DNA of 64,000 nucleotides from Desulfamplus sp. (GCA_015232455.1 JADFZQ010000011.1:51933-115932), one strand, 5' to 3'; counted from the stretch's first letter, positions 49,401 through 57,818 are shown. Program-made: numbers and translations. Notes: generated by a model from the sequence alone, not told the origin.

Positions 49401-49936
49401 CACGCCAAATCCGCAACTGGGTTGCTTATAATTCGTTTTGATACCCAGACTATTAGAAATGCAGCGATAACAAGCTGAGTTAGCATAAGAATTGTTAGGG
49501 TAATGGAGGCTTTTGTTGCTTCACTGCGAATATAATTTTTATTCTGAATAATTGTTATTGAACCTATCTGCTCTCTATCATCAACAGGAGAGTATAGTGG
49601 GTAAATAATACCTTGGGTAAAATCTACAACTTCTCCATTGCTTCGCTCCATCTTAAATAGCTCTGGAGATTCAATTTTAACGCCAATTATAAGAGGGCTT
49701 CGTAAAAGACCATTTATTATTTCTGTTCCAATCTCATTATTAGCCGCAAATGCAGCTACCTCAGCCTGTGCCTGAATTGTGCGAATAAGTTGTTCTTGAA
49801 TGTCGTTATTTACTTTCACTTGATGCAGATAAGAGTATCTTGATGTAAATATCCCCGCTATAGTAGAAAAAGCAAGTAGTCCAAGGGTAACGTAGAATAC
49901 TAATCTGTGCTGTAAGGTGTTAGTTGAGTATTTCAT
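46454..49936 (-). CDS. Hybrid histidine kinase with two receivers and HPt domain
   Basis: 1160 aa. Transmembrane segments at about 12-30 and 140-165, a HAMP-like linker, HisKA ([17 protein letters not shown]), HATPase ([16 protein letters not shown]), receiver 1 ([27 protein letters not shown]), receiver 2 ([25 protein letters not shown]) and HPt ([13 protein letters not shown]). Two GC-rich in-frame repeat elements add [16 protein letters not shown] peptide, one between the N and G1 boxes of the ATPase and one inside the HPt. Its start overlaps the porin stop by one base (TAATG), so the kinase is translated after the porin. Confidence 0.91.
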   Translation of the reverse strand: MKYSTNTLQHRLVFYVTLGLLAFSTIAGIFTSRYSYLHQVKVNNDIQEQLIRTIQAQAEVAAFAANNEIGTEIINGLLRSPLIIGVKIESPELFKMERSNGEVVDFTQGIIYPLYSPVDDREQIGSITIIQNKNYIRSEATKASITLTILMLTQLVIAAFLIVWVSKRIISNPVADLAWSVVTIQPGTNSYLPIKPIHSRDEIGLLSRNINALIDSAERSLAATIAAKKAAEDATRAKSEFLANMSHEIRTPMNAIMGFAGLALKTELSQKQYDYISKIQSASKSLLEIINDILDFSKIEAGKLSMESIEFRLDDIIGNTASIISIKAAEKGLELISSTSPDLPNALIGDPLRLGQVLINLANNAVKFTETGHILIKAELVNENELAIPISPTPAPLPNGEGDNYSFPNGEGDNYSSPLGRVGEGQNNYLENYITTNDDESSDITDNRCVIRFSIVDTGIGMTPEQSAKLFQPFSQADSSVTRRFGGTGLGLSISKRIVEMMDGEIKVESEAGFGSTFSFTATFAINKNDKDERDNKFLLPSDLNNLKVLIVDDNGMSREVLTDQLRSFGFTTVAVESGSAALRELADAASTTPYDLVLVDWQMPEMDGIQLAKQIKQNLKLDKIPLIIMVTAFGREEIMNLAQEVGINGFLIKPVSPSLMFDAIMNVFDKESPSTIKKMERGVGLEKRAENIRGAKVLLVEDNQINQQVATEILNGFGIVVEIANNGKEAIDKIRQSADKIEQDRKHEINDSNDKVQIDKIYNEVSRDSRICEYEVVLMDIQMPVMGGYEATAIIKQDRRLRPIPIIAMTAHAMSGAKNICIEAGMDDYVSKPIEPKELLSVLMKWIEPRITVAYEQHEQEQLYIELEQDREIKDKAELKKESLSLQEGSALQESVAQISNTTDNLIPNNLPGVNIESALLRLNGNKKLYRQLLLDFAKNYGEVTQEIRDLLNSGELDNAERVAHTLKGIGGNLSAGEIQSAAGELEYEIARQKKEFSSKERTIPISPTPVPNGEGDNNYSLPLGRGGEGQNNYLESYIADYKYYDLLLSKLNQAIKPLIESLQPFLQLIETEESNKSLPDNLQIDNEQAAKIMIELARYLRTNDANSLTVFESLKEIMGKSTFKAQILEMEEHIDNFNFTPALSILNKIAQDMNISIT
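46817..46925 (-). repeat. In-frame GC-rich palindromic element, copy A (HPt domain)
   Basis: About 109 bp, strikingly G+C-rich in AT-rich surroundings. The coding strand has GGGGAGGGGTGGGGAGGGG (complement of 46844-46862), four G4 tracts with one-base loops, a strong quadruplex motif. Encodes [20 protein letters not shown] then [12 protein letters not shown]. Matches copies at 48635 and 56750 in orientation and frame. Confidence 0.85.
48635..48776 (-). repeat. In-frame GC-rich palindromic element, copy B (ATPase domain)
   Basis: About 142 bp, longer than copy A by an internal repeat of NGEGDNYS. A quadruplex motif lies on the coding strand (complement of 48662-48680) and a second on the plus strand (48743-48764, GGGGAGGGGGGCGGGGGTGG). 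Encodes [20 protein letters not shown] then [20 protein letters not shown]. Confidence 0.85.
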
Positions 49937-49937
49937 T
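49904..49937. repeat. 34-bp exact direct repeat, copy 1 (start of hybrid kinase)
   Basis: Identical over 34 bases to 51555-51588. This copy covers the first eleven codons of the 1160-aa kinase ([11 protein letters not shown]) on the minus strand. Confidence 0.95.
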
Positions 49938-51249
49938 AAAATACAAACTCCAGACTTAATGAATAAAGATTAACACTTTTAGAATATGGTACGAATTCTA
50001 TATTTCTATTCAATAGACCATAACCATAAGGCTCTACATGTATATTATCCCATTGGACCTTTATAGCTGCTTGATTATTAAAATCCCAACGTAAACCAAA
50101 AGAGTTGCTATATTGTTCCATTCGTGTGCTATTTAATATATAAAGAGCAGTTGATTGTAAACTACTCCAGTCTCCCCAGTTATTTATTGGCTCGTGTGTA
50201 TCAGTATAAGGTTCTATTTTACCAAAAAGAAAATATGGGGTAAAATTACCCAATCTATATCCCACACTAAAATAGCCAGCATAACCATTTGGTAAAACAT
50301 CACCGTTTGCCCTCATAAGGCTTATTTCGCATTGTGCTAACCATTTTGAATCATCATAAGAAGCCCCTAATGTTATATATGAAATATCATTATCTTTAAA
50401 CCGAATATCATTACGTAAAGAGAGAGCTTCAGAACTTATATTTGGAAAAGTTTGCTCTGTTTTAGATGCTATATCTTCAAGGTACTTGCCTATTTCACTA
50501 AACGCATTCACTTCATTTTTTGACGTGAAAAAAGAGTATCCAGCCTTTAAACGTAACGCCCCAGAGTTACGTGTTATAGAGCATGATGATATATTGTTGC
50601 TTTTAAAATCGTAGTTTTCTTGTCCCATTGCTAAAGGTAGAGTTTTTATTCCTTGTTGAATTTTAAAACGCCATTGGACATCATTGCAATTTAAGTTATA
50701 AGCAAGATCAACGCCGTCTATAAAGAAGATTGGAATTCTGCTGTAAAACTCAACAGGAGGTCTTACCCAGATATACGTATAACCAGTGTCTCGTATATCA
50801 GACATAAGAAAAGCATCGTAACTTATTCTTCCAGCTCGAATATCAATTTCAGGCTTAGGTTTTAAACCCAAATAAGCCAACTCAATTGAATCCATAAATG
50901 TTGGGTTAGCCCGATCTTTTAAAATACCTTGTATAACAAATTCAGCCTGTTGGCTAAAACGATAATCAGCTTGAATCCCTAAACGGGAATCAAGTCGCCA
51001 CGTAGAGTTATCTTTTAGAACATTGTTTGATTTTGCCATTGATCTGCTTATATCTCTAAATGCCATTATGTCGTCATTATCATCAAATGTATGACTTATT
51101 GTACCATAACCGCTTAAACGAAGTTTTGAAAAAGAATATTTGCTTTCATTGGCATAGATGAAGTTATCAATTAAACCATAATTGCTAAATTGAGTGGTGA
51201 TATTTACTAATAAAAATATAGTAATAAGTATTTTGGATAATTTTCTCAC
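49936..51249 (-). CDS. Porin-like outer-membrane beta-barrel protein
   Basis: 437 aa, GTG start with GGAGATTAG upstream. Signal peptide (about 5-34), then alternating short strands with aromatic ends ([49 protein letters not shown]) and a C-terminal aromatic residue (SLSLEFVF ends in Phe), typical of outer-membrane barrels. The substrate is unknown. The stop overlaps the ATG of the hybrid kinase. It lies between the two copies of the 34-bp repeat, together with toxin-antitoxin remnants, and may have been inserted with them. Confidence 0.72.
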   Translation of the reverse strand: MRKLSKILITIFLLVNITTQFSNYGLIDNFIYANESKYSFSKLRLSGYGTISHTFDDNDDIMAFRDISRSMAKSNNVLKDNSTWRLDSRLGIQADYRFSQQAEFVIQGILKDRANPTFMDSIELAYLGLKPKPEIDIRAGRISYDAFLMSDIRDTGYTYIWVRPPVEFYSRIPIFFIDGVDLAYNLNCNDVQWRFKIQQGIKTLPLAMGQENYDFKSNNISSCSITRNSGALRLKAGYSFFTSKNEVNAFSEIGKYLEDIASKTEQTFPNISSEALSLRNDIRFKDNDISYITLGASYDDSKWLAQCEISLMRANGDVLPNGYAGYFSVGYRLGNFTPYFLFGKIEPYTDTHEPINNWGDWSSLQSTALYILNSTRMEQYSNSFGLRWDFNNQAAIKVQWDNIHVEPYGYGLLNRNIEFVPYSKSVNLYSLSLEFVF

Positions 51250-51267
51250 TAATCTAATCTCCTATTT

Positions 51268-51300
51268 TTATTTACCTATTATTACATCGCCTCGTGCCAT
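51268..51300 (-). pseudogene. Ten-codon MazF-like toxin remnant
   Basis: The ATG overlaps the antitoxin stop by one base (TAATG) and encodes only MARGDVIIGK before TAA. MARGDV is the usual first motif of MazF/PemK toxins (compare MNEGDVVLIP at 35230). The rest of the toxin is gone; the porin gene begins 18 bp further on. Confidence 0.6.
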
Positions 51301-51542
51301 TAGAAATTTTCCTTAATCATATTCTCAAATCGTAATTCATCTTCATCACTTGCGGCTTCCCATTCAGCAAATTCTTTAATCAATTCAGCTTTATCATCCT
51401 CAATATTTTTATCTGAAAATCTATTTTGTTTATTAAATTGAATAAATATACCGTATTCAGACCAACTTGCTAATTTTTCAATAGGCATTGTTTTTGCAGG
51501 TGCTATAACATGTTCACGTGTTATTTTGGATAGTGTCTGCAT
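51300..51542 (-). CDS. Orphan antitoxin-like protein
   Basis: 80 aa. The basic first half (LSKITREHVIAPAKTMPIEK) is followed by an acidic second half (DDKAELIKEFAEWEAASDED), the layout of small antitoxins; I do not recognise a named family. The following reading frame is the truncated MazF-like stub, so it appears to have lost its toxin. Its ATG directly follows the stop of the kinase stub (TAAATG). Confidence 0.5.
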   Translation of the reverse strand: MQTLSKITREHVIAPAKTMPIEKLASWSEYGIFIQFNKQNRFSDKNIEDDKAELIKEFAEWEAASDEDELRFENMIKENF

Positions 51543-51587
51543 TTATATAACCCCTCTGTGCTGTAAGGTGTTAGTTGAGTATTTCAT
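51543..51587 (-). pseudogene. Fourteen-codon duplicate of the hybrid-kinase start
   Basis: The ATG at 51587 opens [14 protein letters not shown] then TAA. The first eleven codons equal those of the 1160-aa kinase. It starts five bases after the XRE-gene stop, where a normal operon gene would start, and ends directly against the antitoxin ATG. Confidence 0.8.
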
Positions 51588-51588
51588 T
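51555..51588. repeat. 34-bp exact direct repeat, copy 2
   Basis: The second copy of the repeat at 49904-49937, in the same orientation, 1651 bp away. The two bracket the porin gene and the toxin-antitoxin remnant. Confidence 0.95.
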
Positions 51589-51592
51589 TTTA

Positions 51593-51841
51593 TTAAACAA
51601 GCCTTTCTATTTTTATATTAAGAATTTTAGCTATATTTTCAGCTATCTCAGGAGAAAAAGGGCGTTTACCTCTTTCATACTCACTAAGAATTTTGGTAGA
51701 GATATTCAACTTTTCGGCAAGCTGCTTTTGTGTTAGATTAGCTTTAATTCTTGATCCCGCAAGAATGTTACCCAATCTGTTGGATTGCATAGTTTTCCAA
51801 AATTCAGTTTCTTCTATATCAATATTATCTTCATATAACAT
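51593..51841 (-). CDS. XRE-family helix-turn-helix regulator
   Basis: 82 aa. Helix-turn-helix at about 27-80: LAGSRIKANLTQKQLAEKLN then STKILSEYERGKRPFSPEIA, the Cro/C1 pattern. An acidic N-terminal arm (YEDNIDIEETEFW) precedes it. Its ATG overlaps the patatin stop by one base (TAATG). It could regulate its own operon or act as an antitoxin; HigA-like antitoxins look similar. Confidence 0.85.
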   Translation of the reverse strand: MLYEDNIDIEETEFWKTMQSNRLGNILAGSRIKANLTQKQLAEKLNISTKILSEYERGKRPFSPEIAENIAKILNIKIERLV

Positions 51842-53088
51842 TATATAATCTTTTCAATAGGTTCAATAATATTTATCATGTTTCCAGAATAAAAAATCCT
51901 GCAAAGCTCATCACCCAAAATCTCTGAATATTTTAGGGCAATTTTCCAGCGTTCAATTCTCTCTCTATTTTTGCCTTTAAAGGTTTGGAAATCCTGCCTT
52001 TCTGGAATCTTTCCACCGGGCAGCATATCTGTAAATTTTTTAGTTGGAGTGATTAACAAAACATCTCTAAAATTGTCAGGATCGGGCTTTCTCCAAGCAA
52101 TATGCTTATCAAGCCAGCCCGGAACAATTCGGTCTGTGTAGTGGGGAAACAGCACGATTTTATGAGATAAAGTTTCAGATGAAGTTTCAGGCAAAAAAGG
52201 AATATCAAGATGGTAGTCAATAGTTCCTCCATCTCTGTAAACTCCTTTAGGGGCTTGTGGAATATCTTTTATACATGGCATTACAAGTGGAATTGACCCA
52301 GAAGAGAGAAGAGCTTTTTTGAAATTTTCAGAAGTAAGCGGCACTTTTAGCATTGGAAAATTATCTTTACCATTAACTTTGTCCATATCATAAAAAGGCG
52401 GTTTTTCTGATGGGTGATGAAAAAGTGTTCTTGTGAAAAAGTGGCTCATATTTCTTCGGTTAAAGATGTTAGCTATAGCTGCCGCCGTTATATAGCTAAC
52501 TAAAACAATGGGATTATCGTTTATAGAATCTAAAATAGAGTTCTTATTTGTTGAGATAGAGTTCTGCTTTGATGAGATAGGGTTTTGATTTGTAAAATCC
52601 AACTTTGAACGGACAGAAAAAAAATTAATCCGACAGTATGGGTGGTTCAATATCTCATTAACTGAATTTTCATCAAGAAATTTATCTAAGACTTTTTGGC
52701 ACTCAACATCAATCTCATCAAGTGTTGGCTTAATAGAATACCATTGATGGATATATGAATCGAAAAACTTTTCCAAAGCCTTTACAGGATCGTTATGAGA
52801 TGCTGCGGAAAATCGCCAAGCACCAGCAGAAGAGCCTATAAGGAAAAGAGGATCAGGATTTATAAGAGGTTTTGATTCTGAAAAAGTTGAACTGTTTGAT
52901 GGTTGTTTTAAAGTTCCTCTTTTGGTAAACCACTCTGAAAAGAGAAATCTATCCATTGCCCCTAAAATTAGCCACTTAGGACCACCAGCAGCACCAGCCA
53001 CAACTTTTACAATATCTTGGGTTAATCCTCTCTCTTTAATAATGGATATAGCCCTATCTCCGCCATAAAATGATAAATATTTAGACAT
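51841..53088 (-). CDS. Patatin-like phospholipase
   Basis: 415 aa. Patatin marks: an N-terminal glycine-rich turn (VVAGAAGGPKWLILGAMDRF), nucleophile elbow FLIGSSAGAWR (GSSAG) and catalytic Asp in YRDGGTIDYHLD. So the Ser-Asp dyad is intact and lipid acyl hydrolysis is expected. An insert QNPISSKQNSISTNKNS, from short DNA repeats, lies near residue 175. The family covers housekeeping lipases, effectors and toxins; the coupled XRE gene makes a regulated role likely, but no nucleotide cyclase is nearby, so a CBASS effector is not supported. Confidence 0.8.
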   Translation of the reverse strand: MSKYLSFYGGDRAISIIKERGLTQDIVKVVAGAAGGPKWLILGAMDRFLFSEWFTKRGTLKQPSNSSTFSESKPLINPDPLFLIGSSAGAWRFSAASHNDPVKALEKFFDSYIHQWYSIKPTLDEIDVECQKVLDKFLDENSVNEILNHPYCRINFFSVRSKLDFTNQNPISSKQNSISTNKNSILDSINDNPIVLVSYITAAAIANIFNRRNMSHFFTRTLFHHPSEKPPFYDMDKVNGKDNFPMLKVPLTSENFKKALLSSGSIPLVMPCIKDIPQAPKGVYRDGGTIDYHLDIPFLPETSSETLSHKIVLFPHYTDRIVPGWLDKHIAWRKPDPDNFRDVLLITPTKKFTDMLPGGKIPERQDFQTFKGKNRERIERWKIALKYSEILGDELCRIFYSGNMINIIEPIEKII

Positions 53089-53110
53089 TTTTATTAAATT
53101 TTTCCTTTTT

Positions 53111-53239
53111 CTGAATCACTGATTGCAACTGTCTGAACCATTGATTGCAACTGTCTGAACCACTGATCGACACGGATTAAAAGATTACACAGATTAACAA
53201 TCAGTGAAATTCGTGTAATCAGGTTAATCAGTGATTCAG
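53111..53239. repeat. Nested inverted/tandem repeat element between patatin and PEP-synthase-like genes
   Basis: A perfect 14-bp inverted repeat, CTGAATCACTGATT (53111-53124) and AATCAGTGATTCAG (53226-53239), encloses two 22-bp tandem units (53119-53140 and 53141-53162, 21 of 22 identical) and an inner 8-bp inverted repeat, GATTACAC (53183-53190) with GTGTAATC (53213-53220). No gene inside. May be a small non-autonomous mobile element. Confidence 0.75.
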
Positions 53240-53246
53240 ATTCTAA

Positions 53247-56200
53247 TTATATCGGCAAAATGTGCATCTCGTTCTCAATTGCATGGATTCCATGAAACAC
53301 TCGTCCATTTCTACCATCAATTGAGACAGGATCACCAAATGAGATACGTTTTCCATCTATTTCACAATACTGTCTTGATTCATAGACTTTCATCTGTCTG
53401 CAACCAACTACGCATGTCTTTTCTAATCTAACTGCCACAACTGACGCATGAGAGGTCTGCCCTCCGCGTGAAGTTAAGAGTCCATCTGCCATGCTGATTA
53501 CCTTAATATCTTCTGGAACTGTATCTTGTCTTATCAATATTAAAGGCATGAACGCTCTACTATCTCCTGTTTTGTCCGCCTTTTTACTATTTGCTGATTG
53601 TTCTTTTGAAAATCTTTCTTGGAGTGCTTTGATATTCTCTTCTGAAAAGACAGCAAGCCCTGAAATTGCAGAGCCTGAAACACCAATACCTTTAGTGAGA
53701 AATGAATTTTTAAGCAAGTCAGTTTCTACAAAAACATCAAACTCTTCTTTTTTCTTAATTGTTATCATATCTCTTGTTTGAAGCAGATATAAATCTTCTG
53801 GCTCTTCACTTTCAAAAGTAAACTCCATCTCTTGCGGATTCCAACGTTTTTGATAGACAAGCTCTCTTGCAATAGATAATAGTTTTGCATAAATCTTTGG
53901 AAACTTTATCTCAAGACTTTGTTCAACGCTTCTTCCATCTAATGCAGCCTGTTCAACTGACATTGGATAGCTGCTTACAAGCCCAGATACAATATCTTCA
54001 CCTTGATCTCCATAAGCATAATCACCCCATAAGGCAACTCTTTGAACCTTTCTATATGGGTGGGACGTGAAAAATACACCAGAACCAGAATTACTGCTTT
54101 TATTTCCAAACACCATAGTTTGAACAATTACCGCTGTTCCCCATGAATCTGATAAATCCATGACCCTGCGGTAGTCAATGGCTTTTGCATTTTCCCAAGA
54201 GTCAAGAACCATTGAGATAGCACCCACAAGTTGAAGCCACGGATCATCAGGAATTCCAAGCCCTTTTTGACGAACAAGTCGTTGATAATTTAATGCAAGT
54301 TCTCTCATCTGTTCTGGTGTAAATTGCCATTTAAGATTTACGTTATATCGAGCTTTGGCACTATCCATAAGTTTTTGAAAATCATCTCGACCAAGTTCCC
54401 CTGAAATCATTGCCCATGATTGTATAAAGCGTCTGTAGTTGTCCCATGCTAAATATGCGTAGTTGTGGTGGATATTAATATATTCTTGAATAAGCTCTTC
54501 ATTTAAACCAACATTGTGAATGGTTGCCATCATTCCGGGCATTGATAAAGCAGAGCCGCTTCTAACTGACAAAAGAAGCGGGTTTTCTGGATTACCAAAT
54601 ACCTTTCCTGTCATTCCTTCAATACGAGTTAAGGCTTCTCGTATCTGCTTCATAAACTCCTCTTTTGCCTTAGAAAATTTATAGACAACCTCTCTGCATC
54701 TAAATATCTCAGTTGTAATTATAAATGCTGGTGGAACAGGAAGTTTATCCTGAGTCATGGTTACAAGATTAAATCCTTTGTTGCTCAAATGGATAAGATC
54801 GTGAGTGTAAGGATTAAAATTGTGCAGCATTGAGATAGTCTTTTCAGGGTTGTAGGTCATTAGAAGATCAAGAAGGTTTTTGCTAAGAATATTTTTTTGG
54901 CGTTCTAAGGTCTGTATGATCTTTGTGATAAAGTTATCAAGGTGCTGCAAACCAAAAGTTGATGCAATAAGATCACGCAAAAATGCCTCTGATAGACGAT
55001 GGGCTGCTTCTGAAAAACGGGGAGATGAATCAGAAAATCCACCATTTATTATATTTTCGCCTGATACTGACTCTTTGGTTAAATTTGCTGACAACTTATA
55101 GCGTGGAGCAATATTTTGATAACCTATCTGTGGGATAATAATTGAAAGGTTATTTTGGTGGATATTTGTGTAATAGGCATAAATAACATCTTTGACCCCT
55201 TCTGACAGCCCTCTGAAAATATCCATGTATTGGGTATAAGAAAATCTCTTTATCTTAAGAGAGCTATCTAAAAGAGACATATATGTGTTAAGTCTGCGTG
55301 AAGTGATGCCATCAATTGCAAGGGCACGAAGGTAAAATTTCAGGCAGCTTGATATACGAAAAAAAGTTGCTTGAGTTATAAATGATAGGTTTACAGTTTC
55401 AGGCAGCCGTTCAATGTAGATATTTGCTAAATTTTCAAGACGGAAAGTAAGGCTTAAGCTGTCAAACTTTTTCTCCTGATAACTTCCATACATTGACGGA
55501 ATATCAACAGCAATATGGCGTTTATAATGAATTGCCTCCCTTGCTGTAAATTTTTCTGGAGATAATATAATCTCTTTTAGTTTTTCAAGTTGACACAAAA
55601 GAGCATCAAGGCAAGTCTCAATATTGCCTGTTTCAAGAATATCCAAAAGAGCAACCATGCCAGTAAAACCATCTTGTTCTGCCTGAATAAACTCGCTTTT
55701 CATCTCTTGAAAACTTAAATTGTATTTTTGGTGAACCAACCTATACATCTGGACAATGTTATCAAATCTTTTTCTCTCAATAAGTGAAATATCTTTTTGA
55801 TTATTTAAAAATTGCTTTCGCTCCTTTTTGCCCCAATTTAAAATATCATCTATTGATGAGAATTTTTGTTCATCTTTTATTCTCATTACAAGTGTGTGGA
55901 GCTCATCAATGAATGGTCCGCAGCTTTCAATTTGATCAAAAACTTCAGGCGGAACAAATGCAGAAAGAAGCTCTTTGTTCCGCGTTATCCAAAATATAAA
56001 AATCTCCTGAATAAATTGGACAATTAAGTTAGAGCTTTCAACATGAGCCTGTTTTCTTAAAAAATGGATCAAAATATCTTTGCGTTTATGGGCTTCATCA
56101 AGTGCTGTTGATACATAACGAAGTTCGCCCTCTGCACCAATTTCATTGAAAAAAACAGGCATAAGTTTTGCAAACTGTTTTGCTAAATTGTAGATAGGTT

Positions 56201-57785
56201 CAATTGGGTGATTAAGAAGATTGGTAATATCTCTTTGAAATAGGTCAGTATCTTTAACGCATGTTCCAGTAAGTTTTATATTGATAATCAAGGCTGAAAA
56301 GAGTGTTGAACACCATTTAGGCTCTTGTGTAATAAGATGCAACCAAACTCTTATATTTGTTAAATGGGCAGGATTTGTTATTGGCTGCCAATCTTCATCA
56401 ATTCCAGCAACTGCGGCATGTTGAAATCCAAATCGAACAACCTCCCACAAAAAGGTCTCAACCATTTTGCTGTTTCCACGTTTGAAAACTTCATCTCCAA
56501 GAACTTCTATGCACTTTAAAGATGTGTATGGATATTTTTTTACATTAGCTTTAAGAAGTTTAAATGTGGTTAGAAGGAAATTTTCAATCTCTTCAAAGGT
56601 CTGTTGCCTTATAAGTTTAACTAAACTTTGGTTAATCTCACGCAACACCTCTTCATGGATAAGATAAAGCCCTTTAGTATCCATGATCTTAAATAAAAAG
56701 CTCAATTTAAGATTTTCTGAATTAATCTCTATACTACCAACAGCACTACTATAGCTTTCCAGATAATTATTTTGCCCCTCCCCAACCCTCCCCAAGGGAA
56801 GAGAATAATTATTATCCAACTCTCCATTCTCTATCTTATCTGGAATCATCTTATATATTTTTACAATATCTATATGAGCAGGTAGAGAGAGCATCTCATT
56901 TAACGCTGATTTACCATCGCTTTTAATATCAATTAACGAGAGAGACTCAAGGTAGTTTTTAATTGCTTTATGAGAGATAGGTTCAAAGAGAAAATAAATT
57001 GATTGGTAAGTTGATTGGCTGACATTAAGCTCTTGATTAAACTCCAATTGGTTCGCATCAGATTGATTTAATTTATTAATATTATACTTATCAATTTTAT
57101 TAGCATCGCATTGGTTCAAAAACCAAACCTCAGGGTCTTCCTCTTTGAGCCAGCAGGTGTAATTTGTTTTCAAAACAGTTGCCATTAGTGTAGCAAGAGG
57201 CTTGTAGTCAAAAAGATTATTATTCTCCTTATCGTAGTTTGGGCTAAGAGAGAGTATTTTTGAGACAAGTTTTTTCATGGAGTGCTGCCATTGAACAATT
57301 TGCATGATAGCTCTGCTTGCCCCATGTTCACTTATTGAGTTTAATCGTATAAAAAGAGTATTTAATAAAGGTTCATAGTAGGTCAGATCATTGCTGCTAA
57401 ATAGTGAAATAAGTCTGTCAAGCCATGCAAACAGTGATTCTACTGCTTGAGATTGAAGAGCATCATTTTTCTCTGAATCTAAAATAGCTTGAAGAAAAAA
57501 ATCAGCAAAGATATTGAATGATTCATTAGATTGCGGATGTTTTTTGTATATATGACAGTTCTTGAGTATATGGCTTCTTAAATTGGGCAGGATTAGAGAC
57601 CAGTTGCGAAATGGGTGGCAAAGTTCGTAGAGAAGAGTCTCAAGGTTATTATGGATTCCTTTAAAGTTTGAAACCATTTCAAGGAGAATAGAGTATTCTG
57701 GTTTTATAGTAACTGTTTGAGCTGTCTCTTTGAGATTTGCAGTTAGGGCATCAGACTCAATTGTCTCACGAGAAGATAGTGTCAT
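53247..57785 (-). CDS. Giant PEP/pyruvate-binding protein, PPDK/PEP-synthase-like without TIM barrel
   Basis: 1512 aa. The first 950 residues are helical with no family I can name. From about 960 a PPDK/PEP-synthase nucleotide-binding region appears (GFNLVTMTQDKLPVPPAFII, LLSVRSGSALSMPGMMATI, SGVFFTSHPYR), then the swivelling phospho-His domain LTSRGGQTSHASVVAVRLEK (His in TSHA). The C-terminal PEP/pyruvate TIM barrel of true PPDK is absent; the protein ends about 60 residues after the His domain. It may transfer phosphate to another acceptor. It holds copy C of the in-frame GC-rich element and Asn-rich inserts. Confidence 0.8.
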   Translation of the reverse strand: MTLSSRETIESDALTANLKETAQTVTIKPEYSILLEMVSNFKGIHNNLETLLYELCHPFRNWSLILPNLRSHILKNCHIYKKHPQSNESFNIFADFFLQAILDSEKNDALQSQAVESLFAWLDRLISLFSSNDLTYYEPLLNTLFIRLNSISEHGASRAIMQIVQWQHSMKKLVSKILSLSPNYDKENNNLFDYKPLATLMATVLKTNYTCWLKEEDPEVWFLNQCDANKIDKYNINKLNQSDANQLEFNQELNVSQSTYQSIYFLFEPISHKAIKNYLESLSLIDIKSDGKSALNEMLSLPAHIDIVKIYKMIPDKIENGELDNNYSLPLGRVGEGQNNYLESYSSAVGSIEINSENLKLSFLFKIMDTKGLYLIHEEVLREINQSLVKLIRQQTFEEIENFLLTTFKLLKANVKKYPYTSLKCIEVLGDEVFKRGNSKMVETFLWEVVRFGFQHAAVAGIDEDWQPITNPAHLTNIRVWLHLITQEPKWCSTLFSALIINIKLTGTCVKDTDLFQRDITNLLNHPIEPIYNLAKQFAKLMPVFFNEIGAEGELRYVSTALDEAHKRKDILIHFLRKQAHVESSNLIVQFIQEIFIFWITRNKELLSAFVPPEVFDQIESCGPFIDELHTLVMRIKDEQKFSSIDDILNWGKKERKQFLNNQKDISLIERKRFDNIVQMYRLVHQKYNLSFQEMKSEFIQAEQDGFTGMVALLDILETGNIETCLDALLCQLEKLKEIILSPEKFTAREAIHYKRHIAVDIPSMYGSYQEKKFDSLSLTFRLENLANIYIERLPETVNLSFITQATFFRISSCLKFYLRALAIDGITSRRLNTYMSLLDSSLKIKRFSYTQYMDIFRGLSEGVKDVIYAYYTNIHQNNLSIIIPQIGYQNIAPRYKLSANLTKESVSGENIINGGFSDSSPRFSEAAHRLSEAFLRDLIASTFGLQHLDNFITKIIQTLERQKNILSKNLLDLLMTYNPEKTISMLHNFNPYTHDLIHLSNKGFNLVTMTQDKLPVPPAFIITTEIFRCREVVYKFSKAKEEFMKQIREALTRIEGMTGKVFGNPENPLLLSVRSGSALSMPGMMATIHNVGLNEELIQEYINIHHNYAYLAWDNYRRFIQSWAMISGELGRDDFQKLMDSAKARYNVNLKWQFTPEQMRELALNYQRLVRQKGLGIPDDPWLQLVGAISMVLDSWENAKAIDYRRVMDLSDSWGTAVIVQTMVFGNKSSNSGSGVFFTSHPYRKVQRVALWGDYAYGDQGEDIVSGLVSSYPMSVEQAALDGRSVEQSLEIKFPKIYAKLLSIARELVYQKRWNPQEMEFTFESEEPEDLYLLQTRDMITIKKKEEFDVFVETDLLKNSFLTKGIGVSGSAISGLAVFSEENIKALQERFSKEQSANSKKADKTGDSRAFMPLILIRQDTVPEDIKVISMADGLLTSRGGQTSHASVVAVRLEKTCVVGCRQMKVYESRQYCEIDGKRISFGDPVSIDGRNGRVFHGIHAIENEMHILPI
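56750..56828 (-). repeat. In-frame GC-rich palindromic element, copy C (PEP-synthase-like gene)
   Basis: About 79 bp, a truncated copy lacking the SPTP end. The coding strand (complement of 56775-56793) has G-tracts 4-3-4-4 with loops of one or two bases, a quadruplex motif. Encodes [20 protein letters not shown] then NYLESY, same frame and orientation as copies A and B. Confidence 0.82.
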
Positions 57786-57818
57786 AAATTAGAGTCTCCA
57801 ATCTCATAAAGTTAATTT

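Noticed and set aside
51841..53088. Patatin as a CBASS effector (CapV-like)
   Set aside because: No CD-NTase, HORMA/TRIP13 or Cap genes nearby; the XRE gene alone does not support the claim.
53119..53162. Possible two-repeat CRISPR
   Set aside because: The 22-bp units touch each other without a spacer and sit inside an inverted-repeat element.
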